From NCBI GenBank assembly GCA_037893245.1, contig JBAIAA010000251.1, positions 2,585,001 to 2,649,000 on the forward strand: a stretch of DNA of 64,000 nt. The letters are read 5' to 3'. How positions within the stretch are numbered: position 1 is the first letter of the stretch; the number at the start of each line of letters is the position of its first letter. This DNA comes from Crossaster papposus (lineage: Eukaryota > Echinodermata > Asteroidea > Velatida > Solasteridae). Below the pieces are notes generated by a model. It made no database searches. It had not been told where the DNA came from and saw only the letters and a program-made list of their open reading frames with translations. Shown here one piece after another: positions 58,101 through 64,000 of this stretch. The translations under genes were made by a program, and so were the position numbers.

Positions 58101-59486
58101 CTCCAGGTAAAAACGGGTTAGGTTACAATAAAGATTGTGCACGACTCTATGGGATTGTCTCCCAAAGTGCCCATTTGGAGGTATAATAAGAACTACTCTG
58201 CTACTATGGTGTTTGATGTCCTATGCAGCTAATTTAGGTCAGTCACGTCTTAGGTGAAGCCATTTTCTCTGGACTTGGTAAATCTTCGGATCAAAAACTG
58301 ACCATATTTTAAGGCTTTTCGTTAAAAAGTCTTTGGCATTAAAAGTACAGGGATTCTTTTGTTAGTATTTGTTGATTGGACAGATGTGGTGCATAAATGG
58401 ATGCATAAATGATCAAATTAATAGAGACAAATATATAACAAATCTACACAAATCTTTAAAATTAACTTTCAAATGTATGTAAAGATTAACTTATTTAAGT
58501 ATGTGTAGGTGTGGTTCATAATACTCTACCGTATGTAAAACCTGTTGTGATTGGCTGATTCTCTGACACAGTTTCTGAATTTGTCCTGTACCTATTTAAC
58601 AAATATCTGCACCTATAGGCCTAAAGTCGTTGCTGGAAAAAACTGTTGGTGGGAAATGTGCTAATTTGTACAAATTAATTGATTTTTAATTACTTTTTAG
58701 GGTTATGTACATGTATGTATACTGCAAAATAAAGCATATTTTAGATTCCTTAGCGTTGGAAATATAAGAATTGGGAAGAATCAGAAATTGAATGTTCTAA
58801 GGAATTTCACCTTTGAAAAGGTGATTTGTATACCTTAACTCAACCATATTTTGGTCCTATCTCAAGAGTTGACCTCATCACCCACTTTCAAAACATATAG
58901 GTATACCTCATTTGTCAAATTTACCTGTCTTGTTGCAGAGATATTGGACAAACATCTTTTTTTCTGTAATGGCGGCGGCACATTTGCATATTTAAGAGTA
59001 GGGTTACCACTGATTACCTTTAAAATGCATTTATCACATTCTCTGACCCTCAAAACATAGGTATAGACACTTCATTTGCCGCGTTTACTTGTCCAGTTAC
59101 AGAGATATTTGAGAAAAACGATTTGTCTGTAAGGGCGGCGGCTAATTTGCATATTTAGGAGTAGGGTTACCACTGATTACTTTTAAAATGCATTTATCAC
59201 AATCTCTGACCTTCAAAACATAGGTATAAACACTTCATTTTCTATTTCCACCTGCCTGGTTACAGAGTTGTTGCAGAAAATGGTTCAAAAAGTGTCTAAA
59301 CTGGCAATTTTGCGGTTATGCAAATTATGCAAATTAGACAGTTAAAAACTCAAAATTTCGCTTGGGAACCGGGTTTATCGGATTCAGCATACCTGAATTA
59401 TTCTAAAAAGTCTGGTTCCCAACTTTTACCAAAAAATGCCCCTTGATCCTTATACAAGGCCTTTTTTCAGAAATCCCACTAGACTA
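55115..59486. mobile_element. 4.4-kb long-TIR element, TTA duplication, with nested mariner
   Basis: Ends tagtctggtgggatttctga and tcagaaatcccactagacta; TTA at 55,112-55,114 and 59,487-59,489. Arms of about 500 bp contain two to three tandem subunits of about 150 bp (gtgataaatgcatttt, atatgcaaattagccgccgc). No transposase of its own is seen. The end motif resembles the 42,986 element (tagtcc...ggacta), suggesting one superfamily, Harbinger-like by duplication size. A direct repeat (57,225-57,440 and 57,474-57,660) and hairpins at 57,900-58,190 (tttgggagaca / tgtctcccaaa) lie inside. Confidence 0.8.
55914..57831 (+). mobile_element. Mariner/Tc-like (IS630 group) transposon nested in the long-TIR element
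   Basis: Left end acagggttgtcccccc after TA. Imperfect inverted arms (55,970-56,035 against 57,685-57,760, sharing ggggaatctttcta and ccaagatcacc). The transposase C terminus at 56,946-57,172 reads TPMDYFFWGYVKSIVY, LNTLQQRVEKALR, then after a one-base shift MIVRAMMNMYQRPEVCIHKG and a stop. This matches the D-F-F-L-W-G-Y end of mariner-like DDE transposases. The N-terminal half is heavily decayed. The right end near 57,831 is approximate. Confidence 0.65.
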
Positions 59487-60024
59487 TTATGAATTGTTAA
59501 ATAATCACGCAGGCGCTTCATTCACCCGTACAGCTCGTTGAACGACACCCCCATTATTAGCGGAGCTCCGCAATTTTACCGATACCTAACGGAACCTTTC
59601 GTGAATACGGCGTAGCGTAGACCGAGTTACTGGCCTCTAGTTATCGCTTTTTTAACATTTGGACATCATCTGGCGCTACTAGAGGCCGAGGACCTTAACG
59701 TGCATCGGTCAAAATCTCTTAAATGTGATTCAAAAAGTCGACCAAATACCTAACAAAATATCTTAAAATCACCTAAACAGCCTTCCATGTGTGTCCAGGT
59801 ACGTCGGGGTGGTCTTCGGGGGTACTCACGATCAATTATTTGCTTGCACATCCAGTAAATTCGACCCAGTATTCGAGCGACTACTGCACAGTTGCTGTCA
59901 TGGCCGGCAGGAAAGAATATGGACGTGCGCGCGCATCATACACTGTAAAAACAACGTTTAGCTTTACAACACATTTCTAAACACTAATATTGTACCCACT
60001 TTTTTTCACACGTTTAGCCCACGA
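59487..60024. other. Intergenic, no gene seen
   Basis: Fairly GC-rich near 59,530-59,800. No domain in the 63-codon frame at 59,789. Confidence 0.3.
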
Positions 60025-60250
60025 CATGTTTAGAGTTTTCATTTATGTGACATGTTTAGGTTTAACATGTTTAGAGTTTTCATTTATGTGACATGTTTAG
60101 GTTTAACATGTTTAGAGTTTTCATTTATGTGACATGTTTAGTTTTCATTTATGTGACATGTTTAGGTTTAACATGTTTAGAGTTTTTATTTATGTGACAT
60201 GTTTAGGTTTAACATGTTTGGAGTTTCCATCTATGTGTACATGTTTAGGT
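60025..60250. repeat. ACATGTTTAG tandem array
   Basis: Units of about 42 bp (acatgtttagagttttcatt, tatgtgacatgtttaggttt), five to six copies. Flanking blocks at 59,965-60,005 and 60,370-60,410 (acacatttctaaacac, tgtacccact) are direct repeats of each other. Confidence 0.8.
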
Positions 60251-61074
60251 TTAAAGCCTCTTTACAGACACAGTTACGCTAAACATGTTTAGTGTGATTC
60301 TACAAGGTGAGGAAACACGTTTAGTTCACAATGTGTTTAAAGGGGACGTGTTTAGCAATTAAAATGACGTTTAAACACATTTCTAAACACATATCTTGTA
60401 CCCACTTGTGTTCATTATGTTTAGCTCAAGACACGTTTAAATTTTGCATTTAGGTGTTTAAATGTTGACATGTTTATTCTGAGCGTTTAAACTTCTTATG
60501 AATAATGTCACTGCATATTTACAGAAGGGAACCATGCAGACTTTAATGGGATTTCACAATTACTTTAAGGGTAGTCATATTGGCTTTTAAGGTGGGGCAA
60601 AATGTGGACAAACTTTATGAATAGTAAGATATACAAGTACATGTTTTACAAATACAAATTGCAATATTTTTAAAATTGTTTTTATTCAATTGTAATGCAC
60701 ATGTAATGTTTAAAGCAGCACGAAGCATGACATTTTTCCAGAAAGAGTTACACGGGCACTACTTACTCATTCAAAAACTGGGCAAAAATATTAATATTGT
60801 TGCAAAAAAAAACAGGCGTATATTTTTTGGGAGATGGGGGTGTAATCCGGATTACATTTGACTAAGAATAACAAAAAGGAATAATTCTCATTCTTAGTCA
60901 AATGTTTCTCATTCTTAATCAAATGTGGAGTGGTTACATCCCCCTCCCCACCCCATCTCCCAAGAAATGTATACACCTGTGCAAACAACTATCTGAACAT
61001 TACAGGAATGAATATTTTTGATCAAGAGCCTATCACTGGTCCATTCACCATCACGCGCCAGCTGCTATTATCTC
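60251..61074. repeat. Intergenic with a 160-bp palindrome (60,815-60,975)
   Basis: gtatattttttgggagatgg and ccatctcccaagaaatgtat, with ttacatttgactaagaat / attcttagtcaaatgt inside, form a long hairpin. The rest to 61,074 shows no gene. Confidence 0.6.
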
Positions 61075-61390
61075 AGTTAAACTTCTGGTAATGATTATTC
61101 CATTGCAATATTTTCAACAAACAACAAATTCTTATTATTTGGTAGTTATTGGCCAGTTTTTCCCCCATGTTCAATTTTCTTGAACTGATGACAATTTTTA
61201 ATTATCTCAAGTAAACTTCTGGTATGATAACTAATCCATTGCAATATTTTCAACAAACAACAAATCCTTTTCATGTAGCAGTTATTGGCCTTTTTTCCCC
61301 CTATGTTTAATTTTCTTGAACTGATGACAACTTTTAATTATCTCAAGTAAACCTCTGGTACTAACTAGTCCATTGCAATATTTCCCCCAT
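61075..61390. repeat. Tandem repeat of about 130 bp covering the 3' end of the SAMD3-like gene
   Basis: Three units starting ttatctcag/aagtaaacttctggta, with ccattgcaatatttt, acaacaaat and ttgaactgatgacaa. The last unit contains the stop codon and final codons of the gene (61,365-61,400). Confidence 0.8.
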
Positions 61391-61715
61391 GTTCACTTTC
61401 GCTGGTTAGTTCATACTTCTTTTCCATGTTCTGAAAGTTGGTGCTCTGGAAAAATTTGTTCCCACTGTCTTTGAAAACTTTTTGCTGGAGGAATCCAAGA
61501 ATTTGGTACTGTTTTGGATACGAGAGGTCCCACACGTAGTAAGTGTACAACAACTGGGGAACCATTCCTAGGAAGCCAGACTCTGGGAGGCATTCTACAA
61601 GCACTGTGTCTGCAATGATGAATCCATTGTTGTAGAAGCCATCTTTTATGTTGTCTGTCAGCACCACTAGTCGAGGTGGTTCACCAGGTTTGGAAGTGGC
61701 CTTGAAGTTTTTCCC
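61365..61715 (-). CDS. SAMD3-like gene, terminal exon
   Basis: Acceptor ttttag at 61,716, phase 0; reads GKNFKATSKPGEPPRL, then VVLTDNIKDGFYNNGFIIAD, then YYVWDLSYPKQYQILGFLQQ, ending SEHGGNIAMD and TAG. The pattern (short beta-strand region, an acidic V-x-x-E, then a Y-x-x-x-L-S-Y-P helix) resembles the C terminus of SAMD3-like proteins, an animal family of unknown function. The last residues (HGGNIAMD) come from the tandem repeat downstream, so the native end may have been replaced. Confidence 0.75.
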   Translation of the reverse strand, partial: GKNFKATSKPGEPPRLVVLTDNIKDGFYNNGFIIADTVLVECLPESGFLGMVPQLLYTYYVWDLSYPKQYQILGFLQQKVFKDSGNKFFQSTNFQNMEKKYELTSESEHGGNIAMD

Positions 61716-61966
61716 CTAAAATTCCAGATGAAACAATACCTCTAATACACACCAAAATTAGCCTGATTATTCATAGTACAAGTAGGCCTACATGGATGTG
61801 ATTTTGAAATTTTTTTGTTTTGAAATCACATCCTGCTAAGGAAAGTTTCCGCTTTGAATGCAACATCACATCATACCCTTTCCTAGTGTGATGTAACATT
61901 TGCACAGCCTGATAAAAAAAGTACTAGAAATAATAAGTACTTTAGCATTACTACAGGTAATCATAC

Positions 61967-62077
61967 CTCCACTAGACTGATAGTTGCTCCATGCTGCTTA
62001 CAGCTTTTGCCAAGAAGGCGGACCTCATCTTGAAGGTGCAACAGGGTCACTGCAACCTCCTTGTCACTATCACAGCC
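61967..62077 (-). CDS. SAMD3-like gene, penultimate exon
   Basis: 37 codons, phase 0 at both sides, acceptor ccatatag, donor gtatga: GCDSDKEVAVTLLHLQDEV and CKQHGATISLVE. Mostly helical, no known motif; joins the neighbours without a shift. Confidence 0.75.
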
Positions 62078-62191
62078 CTATATGGAAAAATACAGAAATT
62101 ACAGGATTGTGTAAATCTTCTAGAGACATTAATTTGTTTCATCATAATAGAATATTACCGTTTCCTCCACGTATCAGCAGTGGCTTGACTA

Positions 62192-62227
<36 letters not shown>
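62192..62227. repeat. 36-base poly-G run in an intron
   Basis: Uninterrupted G on the plus strand, C on the transcribed sense strand of the SAMD3-like gene. The length may be wrong because such runs sequence badly. Confidence 0.9.
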
Positions 62228-62230
<3 letters not shown>

Positions 62231-62711
62231 GTTCTCGTTTGAAATTTTGATTTGTGCACAAACAACATATCTGCTATTCAGTGCCCCTTTTAGATTTTGG
62301 TGCCCAGGTGCCTCCTACAAAAACAACCCTCGTGCCACTGCGTACACGCCTTGCATGTATTTCCTAATGTACTTCTAAGATAATACATCTTTATGTGAAC
62401 ATTTATGCAAGCTATGAAAAAGGAACTCGTAATCATCTCTGCTCAACCTGTGAATAGCCTGAATGTATATTGCCAACAATTTCTGAAAAAATATTTAAAC
62501 TGTACGACAATAAAGCACAGCATTTAGAGGAGTGCCGCACCACAACTGTTCTGAACGGCGGTCAGACCCTGTTCGGCAAAATTTCAGTAGGAAACGATGT
62601 CTTGGGCCGAAAAGCTTGCACCCAACGCTCAACTTGTCCTGCTGCTCAAAATAGGGATTATACCAATCCCTAGTTCATATACACATGACTAAAATAAGCG
62701 ATTAGACTTAC

Positions 62712-62825
62712 TTCTTCCATTTCTGTATCCCACAATTTGTCTAACAAATCGATCATCCCGTTCAGATTTTGAAAGAGTTCTTCTTGCTTCGGTTCGGCCC
62801 TCAACAGGTAAAACTTCTTCATAAT
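62712..62825 (-). CDS. SAMD3-like gene, internal exon
   Basis: 38 codons, phase 0 both sides, acceptor taaatttacag, donor gtaagt: IMKKFYLLRAEPKQEELFQN then LNGMIDLLDKLWDTEMEE. Helical; follows the DUF-like region of the next exon upstream. Confidence 0.75.
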
Positions 62826-63287
62826 CTGTAAATTTAGAAACCAAGAACGGAAAATTTCGGATCTAGATTTTTTATTTTTGTTTTGTTTCTTATTTTTTAT
62901 TTTTTTTATTTATTTACATGTATTTTTTTGGGGAGGGAGAGATCATCAATAAAATCCAACGTGTGCAAGACTGTCTTCAATCCGCAGTGTTGGCAGTGAG
63001 ATTTTGCACTAGGCCATGACGCTTAAAATAAAATAAGGAACACAAGTGATGGGGTGTCTAAGGGTTTGGGGAACCCAGTCAATGATTATTCATTTCAGAT
63101 GCAAGATACACAAAAGCCATGAGCAATTTCTGGAGTTTAATACTTTATTTCCTATAATAGTTGCCTACTTTCTTTTCATATTGCAAAACCGAGCTTTTTC
63201 ATAACTTGTACATGTACTAAGTTTTGTTTTGATACTCATTGAAACACTGTCCAACAAGAACTGAGCTATACTCTAATTAATACTCAC

Positions 63288-63487
63288 AGAAAAGGGTTTC
63301 TTCAGGATGGGAAATTCACTGGTAATGGTGCGCACATCACCGTCCTTCAGGCCCTGAATCCACTGTCTTCTCTTTGTAAATGTGTCTCGCTGGAGTTTCT
63401 GCAGTTTGCGGCGATTAGGATTCAACTCGATGCACATCTGTTTCATTGTCTCCACTGCCTCCTCATACGTCTGTCCATCCAAGTCAT
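63288..63487 (-). CDS. SAMD3-like gene, internal exon with conserved core
   Basis: Acceptor tctgttttag (phase 1), donor gtgagt (phase 0). Reads DDLDGQTYEEAVETMKQMCI, then NPNRRKLQKLQRDTFTKRRQ, then DVRTITSEFPILKKPFS. The order of a Y-E-E helix, a basic helix with R-x-x-W-I and an E-F-P-I-L-K segment is the region that best recalls SAMD3-like proteins. Confidence 0.8.
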
Positions 63488-63667
63488 CTAAAACAGAAAT
63501 CCAGTCCAATAGATGTTTAAATAGTAGATGCAAAGGTTAACATGAAATAAGACTTACAAGAAACATGTTAGCTTCAGCAGTCTCACTAGCATTGAGGCAG
63601 CATATGGTGGGGTCGTCATAAAAGTGAAATTGGGAATTTTGGCCATTGAATGAACTCTTTACTATAC

Positions 63668-63815
63668 CTCCATGTTCCTGAACAGCAAGAAACTGAGTAG
63701 CCCTTGAAGTTGTCTTTCCTTTGATGGCGGAATTAGGCTGTACCTTGAGTGACCTGTTCTTCCTTCTCCATCTGATGTTGCGAAGCTTCTGGGATAGTTT
63801 CTCATTGAAGTAGGA
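63668..63815 (-). CDS. SAMD3-like gene, first exon in window (gene continues past 64,000)
   Basis: Acceptor gtctatttgcag at 63,816, phase 0; donor gtatag, phase 1. Reads SYFNEKLSQKLRNIRWRRKN then TTSRATQFLAVQEHG. Strongly basic, perhaps a nucleic-acid or nuclear-targeting segment (inference). The five exons together give about 305 residues of the C-terminal half. The start codon and any SAM domain lie beyond the window. Confidence 0.75.
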
Positions 63816-63849
63816 CTGCAAATAGACAAAAAAAATTCCCGAAGGAGTC

Positions 63850-63957
63850 ATATTATTATTAATTATTTCTGCAGGTAATGAAACAGGATCCCTCAAAAGT
63901 ACCCTATGCACTGTAGCTCGAAAACCTGAAGAAACCTGTACAGAGAATACAATGAGC
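63850..63957 (-). mobile_element. tRNA-derived SINE, family 1, 3' part only
   Basis: TATTATTATT tail and body (aggatccctcaaaag, actgtagctcg, cctgaagaaacctgtaca) as in the other copies. The tRNA head is missing (5'-truncated insertion). It lies in an intron of the SAMD3-like gene. Confidence 0.75.
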
Positions 63958-64000
63958 CTTTTTGAGGTATGGCTGGCACAATAGGAGGGCGCTGTTTGAT

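Overview
This is a window of an animal nuclear genome, gene-poor and thick with repeats: about a dozen coding exons lie among inverted-repeat transposons, tRNA-derived SINEs, one LINE and several retroelement or virus-like fossils. The repeat types (tRNA-headed SINEs, an L2/CR1-like LINE whose first protein is an esterase, a DIRS-like element, Kolobok-, hAT- and Harbinger-like MITEs), the discoidin gene and the SAMD3-like gene fit a marine deuterostome, most likely an echinoderm such as a sea star. That assignment is an inference from gene and repeat style, not from a match.

Bases 1-14,490 hold two tandem copies of a small secreted-protein locus. Copy A (218-5,775) keeps a TATA box and a clean signal-peptide exon (300-348) but has lost everything between that exon and the last codons of the terminal exon (871-903). 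Copy B (7,073-14,485) keeps the downstream exons: a repeat exon (about 9,014-9,913) and three exons that together make one F5/8 type C (discoidin) domain (10,045-10,189; 11,057-11,234; 12,243-12,389). Its own exon 1 has lost the ATG and is split by a 1,082-bp transposon. The working gene is therefore probably A's promoter and exon 1 spliced to B's exons. The repeat exon can be entered in two frames. One (Pro/Ala/Thr-rich) matches the splice phases into the discoidin exons. The other is a perfect Gly-X-Y collagen frame of 81 triplets that ends in TGA just before an AATAAA. This is the most unusual feature of the window.

Bases 14,490-25,200 are intergenic and hold MITEs, SINEs, tRNA-like palindromes and a dead RERG-like small-GTPase exon (18,579-18,859). 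Bases 25,200-36,600 are a mosaic of larger elements: an L2/CR1-like LINE cut short at about 28,046, a Polinton/adintovirus-like fragment, a DIRS-like retroelement, and the 3' part of an LTR retrotransposon followed by a MITE. Bases 36,600-44,300 are repeats again, several with exact target-site duplications.

An intact single-exon rhodopsin-family GPCR lies on the minus strand at 44,617-45,651. After more MITEs, a third signal-peptide exon like that of copy A appears at 52,917-52,968, followed by a SINE split by a decayed Harbinger transposon. A 4.4-kb long-TIR element (55,115-59,486) has a mariner-like element nested in it. The right end (61,365-63,815, minus strand) carries the last five coding exons of a SAMD3-like gene whose start lies beyond the window. 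All five splice in phase, an intron of the gene contains a 36-base poly-G run, and its last codons lie in a tandem repeat.
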